A stretch of 64,000 bases of DNA from Niastella vici (lineage in GTDB: Bacteria > Bacteroidota > Bacteroidia > Chitinophagales > Chitinophagaceae): assembly GCF_002077945.1 (NCBI RefSeq), contig NZ_LVYD01000073.1, forward strand, positions 1-64,000. Direction: 5' to 3'. Shown here in pieces: positions 24,474 through 33,697 of this stretch (the stretch's first letter is position 1; each line of letters starts with the position of its first letter). A program made the position numbers and the translations under genes. Below the pieces are notes generated by a model. That model was not told the origin of the DNA and made no database searches. It saw only the letters and a program-made list of their open reading frames with translations.

Positions 24474-27209
24474 CTATTGTTTTGTTTCCTTACCTGCGGT
24501 TGCTGCTGCAGTCACAAACCGGTATTTGCCCGATCCTGCTTTTACAACTACATACTGATCCTCTTTACCGGCTACCTGTATTTCTTTTATCCCTGAAAGG
24601 GCTTTGCCGCTTTCGGTAATGGCATCGGCGCTGGTGGCAGGAATATAAATGTCGGCAGTTGTATTGGCCGGCACTTCTACTTCAAGCGTAAGTTCATTGC
24701 CGTTGGTAGCCCAGCTGCTGCTTGCGGTTCCATACCAGGTTTGCAGGCTGGCTGCTGCTTTGGTAAGCCCGCCGCCCGGGTGCGGTTGAATTTTGAGGTG
24801 TTTGTAGCCGGGGCCGTCCTCATACGTATCTAACCCGGCAATTACGCGGTACATCCAGTCGCCGATGGCACCGTACGCGTAGTGGTTGAAGGAATTCATA
24901 TTCGGTGTTTGAAAGGTGCTGTCGGGTTTTTGTCCATCCCAACGTTCCCAAATAGTGGTGGCGCCCATCTTAACCGGATATAACCAGGATGGATAGCTTT
25001 CCTGTAACAGTAATTTGTAAGCGACATCGGTATAGCCATAGCGGCTTAATACATGGCACAGGTAGGGTGTTCCCAGAAAACCGGTGGTCAAATGGTTGTT
25101 GTAGCTTTTTATGTTCTCTGCCAACCGGGCTGCTGCCTGTGCGCGTAATGCTTCGGGCAACATATCGAACTGCAGCGCCAGCACATAAGCCGTTTGCGTG
25201 CCTGATACCAGGCGGCCATTGGGCGTAAGGTATTCTTTCAAAAATGCTGCTTTTATTCTTTCCAGCAAAGCCTGGAAATTTTCAGCATCATTGTTTTGGC
25301 CCAACAGTTTGGCTGTATTGATAAGCAATTGTGTTGAATTGGCATAGAAGCATTGTGCTATCAGGTGTTTGTCGGTAACGGCGGCTCTGCCGTCATTGTC
25401 GTCGAAGGGCCGGTAAAAAAGCCAGTCGCCATAATGGTTCCCGGTTTGCCACAGATCATTCTTACTTTGGGCCTGCATATACCCCACCCAGGCTTTCATG
25501 CTTTTATACTGGTTCTCCAAAATTCTTTTATCGCCATAGGCGAGGTACATATTCCAGGGAAGAATAGTGGCTACATCGGCCCACCCTGTTGATCCGCCGG
25601 AGTTAGCGCCTAGTACATTGGGTATTACGCTTGGTACCAATCCATCGGCGCGCTGATCGGCTGCTACATCGTGCAGCCATTTGGTAAAGAAATTATCGAC
25701 ACCGAAATTGAATGCGGCGGTCCGTGAAAATGCCTGCGCATCACCCGTCCAGCCAAGGCGCTCATCACGTTGCGGACAATCGGTGGGCACGTCGAGGAAA
25801 TTACCCCGTTGTCCCCATTGAATATTATGTTGCAACTGGTTCAGTAATGGGTGCGAACAGGAGAAGCTACCGGTGGGGGCCATGTCGGAATACAGGGCCA
25901 CTGCCGTGAAATTCTCGGGTTTTACTTCGCCGGGATATCCTTCCACCTGAATATACCGGAAGCCGAAGAAAGTAAAATGCGGTTCCAGCGTTCTTTCTTC
26001 CTTTCCATCGAGTATATACGTAGCTGTTGCTTTGGCGGCACGCAGGTTATCGAGGTAAAAATTGCCATATTTATCCAACACTTCGGCGTGTTTTATCACA
26101 ATGCTGTCGCCTGCATTCCCTTTTGCTTTTACCATCACCCACCCTACCAGGTTCTGGCCAAAATCGAGCACAGTTTTTCCATTGGGTGTTGTAAGTACTT
26201 TTATGGGTTTAAATGTCTCGTGTTTTTTCACCGGTTCGTTGCAGGTAGCCGTAAGAATGTTTTTGGCTGAATCAACTACCTGTACGCCGCTCCAGGCGCC
26301 ATCGTTGTACCCGGCTTTTGCAAAGCCGGTTTTGTCCTCACGCGTATCGATGGTTTCTCCATGATAGATCTCTACATAACGTATTGAGCCGGTAGAAGAT
26401 TTCCAGTTATTGTCAGAAACTATGAGGTCACTTGTACCATCTGTATAGGTAACTGCCAACTGGAACAGCAGGCCGATATCTTTTCCAAAAGAGTTTTTAT
26501 TGCCGCTCCAGGCCAGATAGCCGCGGTACCAGCCATTTCCAACTGATACACCGATGGCATTTTGTCCATTGGCTAACATGGGCGTAACATCGTACACCTG
26601 GTATTGCAGGCGTTTTTTATAACTCGTCCAGCCCGGGGTAAGATAAGCATCGCCTACCCTTTGTCCGTTTATCTGTGCTTCGTACAAGCCATGCGAGGTG
26701 ATGTAGGCAAAGGCAGACCGCACCTTTTTATTTATTCCAAATGTTTTGCGAAAAAGAACGGCCGGCCTGTTCACGGCATCTTCCGTAAAACCGGGTGCAA
26801 TCCATTGTGCTTTCCATTCGCCTGGTGTTAATAAGGCTGTTTGAAAAAATGCGGGGGCGCTCCAGGGCGTTGTATGGCCGGTGTTATCCCAAACGCGTAC
26901 CTGCCAGCTGTATCGCGTGGCTGATTGCAGACTGCTGCCGCCATAGGGCACCTGTACCGATTGATCGCCGGCAACTTTTCCGCTGTTCCATACAGCGGTT
27001 TTACCTGCGGTCACTTTTATTTCCCAGGCTGTTTGTTTTACTGAACGCTGGCTGCTTTCCAATTGCCAGCTGAAGCGTGGTATTGTTACGTCGATACCGA
27101 CGGGATTTTCGAGGTTCTCAGTTCGCAGTTGGTGTAATGTTACCTGGCCGGCAGCGCTAAATATATTCAGCAAAATGCTACAGCCAGCTATTAGCAATTC
27201 CTTGTTCAT
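24474..27209 (-). CDS. Alpha-L-rhamnosidase, GH78
   Basis: 911 residues from the ATG at 27209, which starts a signal peptide (MNKELLIAGCSILLNIFSAA). Domain order is that of family 78: N-terminal Fn3-like domain with LRTENLENPVGIDVTIPRFS, the domain around SAFAYITSHGLYEAQINGQR / LTPGWTSYKKRLQYQVYDV, a beta-sandwich, then the (alpha/alpha)6 catalytic barrel with PTDCPQRDERLGWTGDAQAF (the Asp/Glu motif) and a C-terminal beta domain (HPGGGLTKAAASLQTWYG). It releases terminal L-rhamnose from plant or bacterial glycans and is probably periplasmic. It stands alone; no other rhamnose gene is adjacent. Confidence 0.92.
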   Translation of the reverse strand: MNKELLIAGCSILLNIFSAAGQVTLHQLRTENLENPVGIDVTIPRFSWQLESSQRSVKQTAWEIKVTAGKTAVWNSGKVAGDQSVQVPYGGSSLQSATRYSWQVRVWDNTGHTTPWSAPAFFQTALLTPGEWKAQWIAPGFTEDAVNRPAVLFRKTFGINKKVRSAFAYITSHGLYEAQINGQRVGDAYLTPGWTSYKKRLQYQVYDVTPMLANGQNAIGVSVGNGWYRGYLAWSGNKNSFGKDIGLLFQLAVTYTDGTSDLIVSDNNWKSSTGSIRYVEIYHGETIDTREDKTGFAKAGYNDGAWSGVQVVDSAKNILTATCNEPVKKHETFKPIKVLTTPNGKTVLDFGQNLVGWVMVKAKGNAGDSIVIKHAEVLDKYGNFYLDNLRAAKATATYILDGKEERTLEPHFTFFGFRYIQVEGYPGEVKPENFTAVALYSDMAPTGSFSCSHPLLNQLQHNIQWGQRGNFLDVPTDCPQRDERLGWTGDAQAFSRTAAFNFGVDNFFTKWLHDVAADQRADGLVPSVIPNVLGANSGGSTGWADVATILPWNMYLAYGDKRILENQYKSMKAWVGYMQAQSKNDLWQTGNHYGDWLFYRPFDDNDGRAAVTDKHLIAQCFYANSTQLLINTAKLLGQNNDAENFQALLERIKAAFLKEYLTPNGRLVSGTQTAYVLALQFDMLPEALRAQAAARLAENIKSYNNHLTTGFLGTPYLCHVLSRYGYTDVAYKLLLQESYPSWLYPVKMGATTIWERWDGQKPDSTFQTPNMNSFNHYAYGAIGDWMYRVIAGLDTYEDGPGYKHLKIQPHPGGGLTKAAASLQTWYGTASSSWATNGNELTLEVEVPANTTADIYIPATSADAITESGKALSGIKEIQVAGKEDQYVVVKAGSGKYRFVTAAATAGKETKQ

Positions 27210-27312
27210 TGGCAAGCGATTTTTTTTGATTTGGTAAGGTAGGAAACGGCTTTTATTTACCATCCTGTAAAGTCCTGTATACGTTATAAATTTACCGAAC
27301 CACCAGTTGTGA

Positions 27313-27348
27313 AAATAAAAAAGCTACCCCCGCTAAAGTTGGTAGCTT
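27313..27348 (-). terminator. Terminator of the DUF2278 gene
   Basis: Minus-strand stem AAGCTACC (from 27348) / GGTAGCTT (to 27321), followed by TTTTTATTTT. Confidence 0.75.
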
Positions 27349-27382
27349 ATCTGTTCTCTGGTATCAATGTACAGCTAAATAT

Positions 27383-28390
27383 TTACAGCTCCACCAGCTG
27401 ATCTTCTATAGCGGCGTCCTCTTTGGTATAGGTTACGCCGTCAATTTTAAGATTTTCCTTATTTAATAAGGTGATGTTGCCGCCTTTGTTGGTGAGTTGT
27501 GCGCCCTGCCCTGTGAGCTGTATGCGCAGGGTATCGCCGGCGGGTAACACCTTATTGCCAATGACGTCGCTTTTTTTGAGTTTGTCAACGATCTGCCAGC
27601 CGGCCAGGTTGATGTCTTTATTGGTTTTATTGAGCAGGATAATATATTCTTTGCCGGGGTCATCGCCTTCGGGGTTTACCAATGCTGCAATAATGCGCAC
27701 ACCTGCTTTGGCAGGCGCCGGTTGTGGATCACTGATGGGGTTGCCTGTATGGTCATCGGTATGAAACGATTGCGACTGGAAGGCGGTGAACACGGCTGCC
27801 CAGCGGTTGCGGGAAGCGAAATGGAACAGCAGTCCCCCATCCTGCCAAATGCCGTTATCACCAAAATAAGCCCCTTTGGGGTTACCCTGGTTCATATGGA
27901 TATCGTGAATGCCCGTACTGGGATTTACTTCGGGAAAATACTTGTCGGCCCCACTGGCATCCTGCCAATGCTGGCCAAATGCGTATACAATGGCGGAAGA
28001 ATCGCGCATGGCCTGCTGAACAAAAAAGTCGAGCCGGTCGTTCAGGTCGTCATTGTCGCCGGGGCCGCGCGATGGCAGCGGCACCATTTCGGAACGGTTG
28101 AAGAGGTTACGCCTGATGAAATCGAGCGCCAGCGTACCTGGTTTACTTTCAAGCGGGGTGAACCCATTAGCCAGGTTGCTTTGCGCCAGTGCATCGGTTA
28201 TTTCGTGGTGAAAATCATTGCTGGCATAATACAGTACCTGGCTGGGCGCCTCGCTCGATTTGGTATTGATGGCAATGCGGTGTGGCGTGTGACCGCGGTT
28301 GATCAGGATCTGGAAATGCTCGCTTTGTGCGGTGGCCCGAAGGCTTTCGAATACCTGTCCTTTCAGCACACCATAATTTTGTATAGGCAT
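27383..28390 (-). CDS. DUF2278 (YukJ-like) protein with C-terminal lamin-tail domain
   Basis: 335 residues, no signal peptide. MPIQNYGVLKGQVFE at the N-terminus and GIHDIHMNQGN, YFGDNGIWQDGGLLFHF are DUF2278 landmarks. Residues ~240-330 (VRIIAALVNPEGDDPGKEYI, then NKTNKDINLAGWQIVDK, LPAGDTLRIQL, GGNITLLNKENLKIDGVTYT) form a lamin-tail/LTD immunoglobulin-like domain. This fusion is the usual form of the long DUF2278 proteins. The biochemical role is not known. Confidence 0.82.
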   Translation of the reverse strand: MPIQNYGVLKGQVFESLRATAQSEHFQILINRGHTPHRIAINTKSSEAPSQVLYYASNDFHHEITDALAQSNLANGFTPLESKPGTLALDFIRRNLFNRSEMVPLPSRGPGDNDDLNDRLDFFVQQAMRDSSAIVYAFGQHWQDASGADKYFPEVNPSTGIHDIHMNQGNPKGAYFGDNGIWQDGGLLFHFASRNRWAAVFTAFQSQSFHTDDHTGNPISDPQPAPAKAGVRIIAALVNPEGDDPGKEYIILLNKTNKDINLAGWQIVDKLKKSDVIGNKVLPAGDTLRIQLTGQGAQLTNKGGNITLLNKENLKIDGVTYTKEDAAIEDQLVEL

Positions 28391-28506
28391 AATCTAATGG
28401 GTTAAATTGGTGATTTTAGTGCCACATAAATGTAATAACAGACCGGATAATAAAAATCCGTGTTTTCACCTATTATGATTATGCTTTTGTTATCAGTTGC
28501 CTGTAG

Positions 28507-29208
28507 TTATACGGCTAAACCATTGGTATCGGTAGTAAGCACTTCGCTCATATAATCAAAGAAGGGCCGCATGTTTTTTAAGGTTTGGCTGGCTTCTTTC
28601 AGGAAGCCGGCGCTCAGCACTTCTTTATCTGTGAATTTCCTGATGAGCAGGAATTGTTTATAACGTAACAGGTCAATAGCTTCGTTACCGGCTTCGAATC
28701 CCCGGGGCGCGGTTTTTAGTTGTTCGCCTTTCAGCGCGCCGAAAGTGGTAATAAAGGTCTTGCTTTTTACTATTTTTCGCAATGGCGCCGCATCGAAGGC
28801 AATTTCCTCACGAATGCGTTTCATGTCTGCCGCATTGGGCCCCCAAAAGCCACCGGCAAGATAGCTGTTGCCCGGTTCCAAATGAAAATAATACCCGCCG
28901 CGGCGGTATTTGGTAGCGCGTTTAAAATTTCCGCTCCAGTTTGTTTTGTAAGGTGTTTTGTCGTTTGAGAAACGGATGTCGCGGTAAATGCGGTGCAGGC
29001 TTTTTTTGCCCGATGGTGTTTCAATAACATCGTGTTTATTGAGTTCGCGCAATAATGCTTCGGCAAACACCTCAACCTGTTCCTGTTCTTTTTGAAATGT
29101 CGCTTTATGTGCGTTAAACCAGTCGCGGTGATTGTTCTTTTTTAATGCCAGTAAAAAATCGAATCCCGATTTGGTGATAATTGCCTGTGCTGTTAACCTT
29201 TTTGCCAT
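28507..29208 (-). CDS. DUF2461 family protein
   Basis: 233 residues from the ATG at 29208 (MAKRLTAQAIITKSGFDFLL). The motifs NNHRDWFNAHK, HRIYRDIRFSNDKTPYKTNW, RRGGYYFHLEPGNSYLAGGF and RYKQFLLIRKFTDKEV are diagnostic of DUF2461 (TIGR02453). Its start lies 2 bp from the stop of the HxlR gene, so the two form an operon. An upstream in-frame start would overlap the HxlR coding sequence and is not favoured. Function unknown. Confidence 0.85.
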   Translation of the reverse strand: MAKRLTAQAIITKSGFDFLLALKKNNHRDWFNAHKATFQKEQEQVEVFAEALLRELNKHDVIETPSGKKSLHRIYRDIRFSNDKTPYKTNWSGNFKRATKYRRGGYYFHLEPGNSYLAGGFWGPNAADMKRIREEIAFDAAPLRKIVKSKTFITTFGALKGEQLKTAPRGFEAGNEAIDLLRYKQFLLIRKFTDKEVLSAGFLKEASQTLKNMRPFFDYMSEVLTTDTNGLAV

Positions 29209-29210
29209 GC

Positions 29211-29585
29211 TTAATATTTTGCTGCCGACCTGTCTTTCGACATGATCCTTTTCCGGTGTTGCCTGCCCCATTTAGCCAATTCCAAAATTACAGGGTCCAG
29301 CGATTCGCCGTACTCTGTCATTGAATATTCCACGGTTACGGGAACAGTATCATAAACCGTACGTTTTATCAATTGGTTCATCTCCAGTTCGCGCAACTCT
29401 TTCGATAACATGCGGTCGGTTATTTTAGGAATATTCTTTGCGATCTCGCTGAATCTTTTGTTGCCAAATTGTAATGAAATAAGGATGGGCAGTTTCCATT
29501 TGCCGCTTAAGATCTGTATGGCATCCGATACAGGTAATATCATACCCGTACATCTTTCCTGTGTTCTTCCTTCTTTGATTGCCAT
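29211..29585 (-). CDS. HxlR-family transcriptional regulator
   Basis: 124 residues. Conserved Cys12 (QERCTG), DAIQILSGKWKLPILISLQF, then winged-helix MLSKELRELEMNQLIKRTVY and YSMTEYGESLDPVILEL. The single N-terminal cysteine is the redox sensor of the YodB/QorR type, which represses azoreductase and quinone-reductase genes until oxidised by quinones or diamide. That fits its position: it diverges from an azoreductase across four palindromes and is followed by the DUF2461 gene. Confidence 0.88.
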   Translation of the reverse strand: MAIKEGRTQERCTGMILPVSDAIQILSGKWKLPILISLQFGNKRFSEIAKNIPKITDRMLSKELRELEMNQLIKRTVYDTVPVTVEYSMTEYGESLDPVILELAKWGRQHRKRIMSKDRSAAKY

Positions 29586-29602
29586 GGTAATTTATTTTAT
29601 CA

Positions 29603-29671
29603 CTATACTTCAGTATAGCGCTATATCTCGGTATAGTCCTATACATCAGTATAGTACTTACTAATGTATAG
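29603..29671. promoter_or_regulatory. Array of four operator palindromes between HxlR and azoreductase
   Basis: CTATACTTCAGTATAG (29603-29618), CTATATCTCGGTATAG (29621-29636) and CTATACATCAGTATAG (29639-29654) are near-perfect palindromes with 6-bp arms. A fourth, degenerate site (29656-29671) keeps the GTATAG half. Spacing is 18, 18 and 17 bp. They fill the divergent promoter region and are the likely HxlR binding sites. Confidence 0.82.
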
Positions 29672-29738
29672 CAAAGGTAAGTAGCTTTGTTGTGAAATCA
29701 AAAACACAATTACAACCCTGGCAATTCATCAAAATTTA

Positions 29739-30353
29739 ATGAAAATGAAAAAGATATTAAACATAGTATCAAGTGCAAAGGGCGATCAGTCTTTCAGCAA
29801 CAAACTGTCTGGCGTCATCATTGACAAATTGTTAACACTTTACCCCGGCAGCGAAATACGCACCCGCAACCTGGCCGCTGAACCGCTGCCCTACTGGCAC
29901 GGGCAGCAGATCGCCGCTCATTATACGCCTGCCGATCAGCGCACGGCCGATCATAAGGACGTTCTTAGTAAGAGTGATCAGGCTATCAATGAGTTACTGG
30001 ATGCTGATTTTATTGTTATCGGCGTGCCTTTATACAATTTCGGAATTCCTTCTATCTTAAAATCGTGGATCGATCATATAGCCCGGTCGGGCGTAACATT
30101 TAGTTACGGCGATGGCGCACCAAAGGGATTGGTGACCGGCAAAAAGGTATACCTGGCCATTGCTTCGGGGGGCATTTATTCAGATGGACCCATGAAGGCT
30201 TTTGATTCTACCGAACCATTTTTAAGAAATGTATTGGGCTTTCTGGGTATGACTGATATAACCACTTTCCGGGTTGAAGGAACCGGTATGCCTCAATTGG
30301 CTGAAATGGCATTGCCAAAAGCGAAGCAAGCCGTTCAGGAGTTTGCATTTTAG
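29739..30353 (+). CDS. FMN-dependent NAD(P)H azoreductase (AzoR/AcpD type)
   Basis: 204 residues. Flavodoxin-like fold: ILNIVSSAKGDQSFSNKLSG (phosphate-binding loop), LDADFIVIGVPLYNFGIPSI, LKSWIDHIARSGVTFSY, then KKVYLAIASGG and FLGMTDITTFRVEG. Length and motifs fit FMN-dependent NADH-azoreductases that reduce quinones and azo dyes by two electrons. The start is at 29739 or two codons later (MKKIL). It is controlled by the facing HxlR regulator by inference from the operator array. Confidence 0.88.
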   Translation: MKMKKILNIVSSAKGDQSFSNKLSGVIIDKLLTLYPGSEIRTRNLAAEPLPYWHGQQIAAHYTPADQRTADHKDVLSKSDQAINELLDADFIVIGVPLYNFGIPSILKSWIDHIARSGVTFSYGDGAPKGLVTGKKVYLAIASGGIYSDGPMKAFDSTEPFLRNVLGFLGMTDITTFRVEGTGMPQLAEMALPKAKQAVQEFAF

Positions 30354-30460
30354 CAAGAGAGTAAATCCTGTTTAACATGTATAGGTATAATTAATAATCG
30401 GTTATGCCTATACTTTTTCATGCACTGGGTTGTTCTGGATTTAAGCTTTATATTTATGGT

Positions 30461-31336
30461 ATGAAGATGACCGGCTGCCTGCTACTGTTCTTCTGCTTCT
30501 TTCATACCTGCTATGCTGCAATTGATCCCATTGAGGGTAGTGTTAAAGCCGGTGGCTTTAGCATAAAATATAGTGAAGCCGGCTCGGGCGAGTCATTGAT
30601 CTTCGTTCATGCCGGTATGCTTGACCGGCATATGTGGGACAATCAATTGGCGTTTTTCAGCCGGCGTTACCGGGTAATTACCTTCGACCTGCCTGCTCAT
30701 GGTGAAACAATGGGCACAGATACTACCATCCTTGTCAGTGAGGTGATCAACATATTAATGGATAGTTTAAAAATTCAACATGCCTCTTTTGTTGGATTAT
30801 CGCTGGGGTCTGTTTGCGTCTCCGAATTTGTACTATCGCATCCGGAACGGGTTAAAGAGATCGTACTGGTTTCACCGGGTTTTATTGGGAGTACAAAACA
30901 GCTTACGGTTGATAGTTTAAGTAAGCAATTATATGCTAAAACAGATGCCGCTTTAATGGCTCATGACAATACAAAATATGCCCGGCTTTTTACATCGATC
31001 TGGTGTGTAGGGCCTTTCCGCGACAGCAGCCAGGTGCCCGCCACGCTTCGGCAATATATCTATCAAACGGTGTTAGCCAACTGTAAAAATCATTCCCAAA
31101 ATGATTGGCGTCCTTTTGGCAAAATACCAACAGCCAGGGCACTCGGGAATATAAAAAGCAAAACGCTGCTTATCAACGGGGGAAAAGATGTTCCATTCAA
31201 TTTAACAATGGCCAATTACCTGCTTGCAGTGATAAGGTCTACCGGATATGTGATCCGTAACGCTGCACATATGGTGAATCTTGATTATGCTGATCTGTTT
31301 AATAAGAAAGTGCTTGATTTCCTACTATTATATTGA
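30461..31336 (+). CDS. Secreted alpha/beta hydrolase
   Basis: 291 residues from the ATG at 30461, which gives a clean signal peptide (MTGCLLLFFCFFHTCYA). The fold shows the oxyanion region FVHAGMLDRHMWDNQ, nucleophile elbow GLSLGS, acid loop LLINGGKDVPF and catalytic His in NAAHMVNLD. Substrate unknown; esterases, C-C hydrolases and haloperoxidase-like enzymes share this layout. An in-frame start at 30404 would add 19 residues before the signal peptide. Confidence 0.8.
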   Translation: MKMTGCLLLFFCFFHTCYAAIDPIEGSVKAGGFSIKYSEAGSGESLIFVHAGMLDRHMWDNQLAFFSRRYRVITFDLPAHGETMGTDTTILVSEVINILMDSLKIQHASFVGLSLGSVCVSEFVLSHPERVKEIVLVSPGFIGSTKQLTVDSLSKQLYAKTDAALMAHDNTKYARLFTSIWCVGPFRDSSQVPATLRQYIYQTVLANCKNHSQNDWRPFGKIPTARALGNIKSKTLLINGGKDVPFNLTMANYLLAVIRSTGYVIRNAAHMVNLDYADLFNKKVLDFLLLY

Positions 31337-31371
31337 ATACCACCTCTTGTTAATTACGGCCAATAATAAAC

Positions 31372-31404
31372 AAAGGCCACCCCGGTTCATTTGGGCGGCC
31401 TTTT
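31372..31404. terminator. Bidirectional terminator between convergent genes
   Basis: Arms AAAGGCCACCC and GGGCGGCCTTT (one A-C mismatch) with T-runs on the plus strand and A-rich flank on the other side. Confidence 0.65.
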
Positions 31405-31438
31405 AATTGTTCATGGCTATTACTGGTCAGGAAATATA

Positions 31439-32089
31439 TCAGGCGTTCGCTTTATATTCTTTCACCTGGTTCAGCAATTCAATTGACTTCAGCACCGGGG
31501 TCCATTCTTTGCCATCGAAAATGAGGCGGAACCATTTTTTGTCTTTATTCTCATATTTTATATTCCGGAAAAGCCATACCGCCACAAAAGTGAATGTAAG
31601 GGTAACCGCTGTTTGAAGCATGTACAAAGGAATGGTGCCATTTAAGAGCATGCTTTTATTCCAGTAAAAGGTTGTCCATACCGGTAGCTGTAAAAACAGG
31701 ATGCGCGTAACCCATAAGGTGGTTGATTTTAACCGGGCGAGTTTGTGTTGGGTTTGCAAAATGGGTTCGCTGATATCGGCCTGGTGAATAAGGATCAGCT
31801 GGTACAGGTATATTATAATGGCCAGTTTGGTAAGCAGCACCTGTATGCCGGCAGAAATGATGAAGAACCAGTTGCCGGTGGGAAGGTTGCTTATGATCAG
31901 GATGTCAATTAGCCCTACCCATATTATACCCACTATAATAGCAAACAACTTCACTGGTTTCATGGGGGAAAGGAATGATCGCACTTTTAGCCTTGTGATC
32001 TCTTCTGCATTTTGCCTGTTCAGGTGCAGGCTTTCTTCCAGTTTTTGCCCATAGGACTTCCAGAGATTGATGATTTCTGTGTCTTCCAT
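31439..32089 (-). CDS. Membrane protein coupled to an ECF sigma factor (candidate anti-sigma factor)
   Basis: 216 residues. A 45-residue soluble N-terminus with heptad-like leucines (MEDTEIINLWKSYGQKLEES) precedes four membrane segments (about 46-68, 75-98, 120-138, 148-168) and a basic C-terminus. It starts 3 bp after the sigma gene ends. Position and layout suggest an anti-sigma function, but it has no zinc-binding ZAS motif or FecR domain, so this is inference. Confidence 0.65.
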   Translation of the reverse strand: MEDTEIINLWKSYGQKLEESLHLNRQNAEEITRLKVRSFLSPMKPVKLFAIIVGIIWVGLIDILIISNLPTGNWFFIISAGIQVLLTKLAIIIYLYQLILIHQADISEPILQTQHKLARLKSTTLWVTRILFLQLPVWTTFYWNKSMLLNGTIPLYMLQTAVTLTFTFVAVWLFRNIKYENKDKKWFRLIFDGKEWTPVLKSIELLNQVKEYKANA

Positions 32090-32092
32090 TTT

Positions 32093-32599
32093 TTAAGTAT
32101 TTATGGTTGCAAATTTATGTTTCAGGATCTTTTTGATGCGCGCGATGCGGGTACTAACATTGGTTTCAGAAATGCCGGTGATCCCGGCTATTTCTTTCTG
32201 GCTTTTTTCTTCGAGGTATAAAAGCATCAGGGCTTTATCCAGTTCTTTGAGGCCGGCAATGAATTGTTGCAGGTGACCAAGGTGTGTATCGGTTTCAATG
32301 GGGGTATTGTCTTCAGTAAGATCAAGGATGTTATCTGATAACGGACTGCTTAATTGTTTGCGGCGGTTTTCCTTCCGGTAAAATGAGATGGCGGTGTTCA
32401 GGGCTATGCGGTACATCCAGGTGCTGTATTTATACTGGTCGTTATACCGGTGAAACGATCGCCATAATTGCACAATGATCTCCTGTATCAGGTCTTTTCT
32501 ATCCTCTGCGTTCACGCAATACGCATTGGCCACCTTATAGATGATGCCCCTGTTTTTTTCAATTATTGAAAGAAATATCGTTGTTTGTTCTGTTTGCAT
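32093..32599 (-). CDS. ECF-type RNA polymerase sigma factor
   Basis: 168 residues. Region 2: IYKVANAYCVNAEDRKDLIQ, EIIVQLWRSFHRY, STWMYRIALNTAISFYRKEN. Region 4: GLKELDKALMLLYLEEKSQK, EIAGITGISETNVSTRIARI. No extra C-terminal domain. The gene is directly followed by a membrane protein that may sequester it. Confidence 0.9.
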   Translation of the reverse strand: MQTEQTTIFLSIIEKNRGIIYKVANAYCVNAEDRKDLIQEIIVQLWRSFHRYNDQYKYSTWMYRIALNTAISFYRKENRRKQLSSPLSDNILDLTEDNTPIETDTHLGHLQQFIAGLKELDKALMLLYLEEKSQKEIAGITGISETNVSTRIARIKKILKHKFATINT

Positions 32600-32687
32600 A
32601 AAATAATCAGGAACCGGTTTCCTTAATTATTCGCAGCAAGATCAAAAAAATCACATGTTTATGGGAAGTTTTTTTTATGGTGGGAAT

Positions 32688-33035
32688 TTAGGGCTGGTTC
32701 TTCAGGAAATCGCCGTCAATGATCAACAGTTTAACGCCGTTCTCAGTCATGGAACGATGTGAGCTGAGGTCGTCAGATACTATATAGGTCATGCCCTGGG
32801 TTAAGCTGAACGATTCGCCGCTTTTCAGTTCGCTTACAAATGCCCCTTCGAGGCAATGAACAATATGGCCTTTTTCGCACCAATGATCGGCCATATATCC
32901 TTTGGAGTATTCTACTATGCGAACCCGCAGTCCGGGGTATTGAAGCGTTTGCCACCAGGCGATCCCGGTTTCCCCGTTGTGCCTGGTTTTTGTAATGGTT
33001 GCCCAGTCAATGGTTTGAAAAGGTATCTGGCTCAT
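32688..33035 (-). CDS. DHCW-motif cupin
   Basis: 115 residues, one cupin domain. The family-defining motif appears as ADHWCEKGHIVHCLEG, followed by ELKSGESFSLTQGMTYIVSD and a C-terminal ISDD-like strand. Members are small cupins common in soil bacteria with no defined substrate. Monocistronic. Confidence 0.82.
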   Translation of the reverse strand: MSQIPFQTIDWATITKTRHNGETGIAWWQTLQYPGLRVRIVEYSKGYMADHWCEKGHIVHCLEGAFVSELKSGESFSLTQGMTYIVSDDLSSHRSMTENGVKLLIIDGDFLKNQP

Positions 33036-33125
33036 AGTGTTGGTATGTGTACAAATGTAAAACTGTTAAGTAAGCAGTTTACTGCTGATTTATATAATTT
33101 TATATGACATATAGTATATAGAAAT

Positions 33126-33614
33126 ATGACCAAAAAATACCGGACTGGCGCAATTGGCGCCTTGCTCGATGAGTACGAACGCGCCATTTCAGATCTAAAA
33201 AGAGTGATCGCCCCTGTTTCTGACCGGGAATTGGTAGCAATTGTTGATCCGCATACGAACGATGACAACTGCCGGAGCATCCAGACCATTTTAACGCATG
33301 TAGTGCATTCCGGTTACGGGTATGCCACCAGCATTTATAATTTAAAAGGATATAATAAGGTGCGGCCGGAGAAAAAGGGGTGTTTGACGATTGCAGAATA
33401 TTTGACTGAGCTGGATGGTGTTATTGTTTTCACCGAAAATGTGTTTGGCGAGTTTACCGATAATGACCTGGAAGAATTTAATAATGATAAAAAGATAAAG
33501 GCTGGTTGGGGACAGGTATACGATATTGAACAAATGATGGAACACGCCATCGTTCATATTTTACGCCACCGCCGGCAGCTCGAAAAATTTAAAGAAAAGT
33601 TGGGCGTGGTTTAA
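33126..33614 (+). CDS. DinB-like four-helix protein
   Basis: 162 residues, helical. The pattern of putative metal-binding histidines is seen: SIQTILTHVVHSGYGYA (second helix) and MMEHAIVHILRHRRQLEKF (fourth helix). This fits the DinB/YfiT superfamily, often thiol-dependent S-transferases. Substrate unknown. A strong terminator follows. Confidence 0.78.
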   Translation: MTKKYRTGAIGALLDEYERAISDLKRVIAPVSDRELVAIVDPHTNDDNCRSIQTILTHVVHSGYGYATSIYNLKGYNKVRPEKKGCLTIAEYLTELDGVIVFTENVFGEFTDNDLEEFNNDKKIKAGWGQVYDIEQMMEHAIVHILRHRRQLEKFKEKLGVV

Positions 33615-33666
33615 GGGTTCTGCAGATAAAACAGCCCATTGGTAAATTTCGTTCCCGTTCGAAAAA

Positions 33667-33697
33667 GACCGTTTCCAGTTTCGGAAACGGTCTTTTA
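33667..33697 (+). terminator. Rho-independent terminator
   Basis: Perfect 10-bp stem GACCGTTTCC / GGAAACGGTC (33667-33676 with 33683-33692), 6-nt loop, TTTT. Confidence 0.9.

Noticed and set aside
30404-30460. N-terminal extension of the alpha/beta hydrolase
   Set aside because: A clean signal peptide starts at 30461; the extension would place 19 unrelated residues before it.
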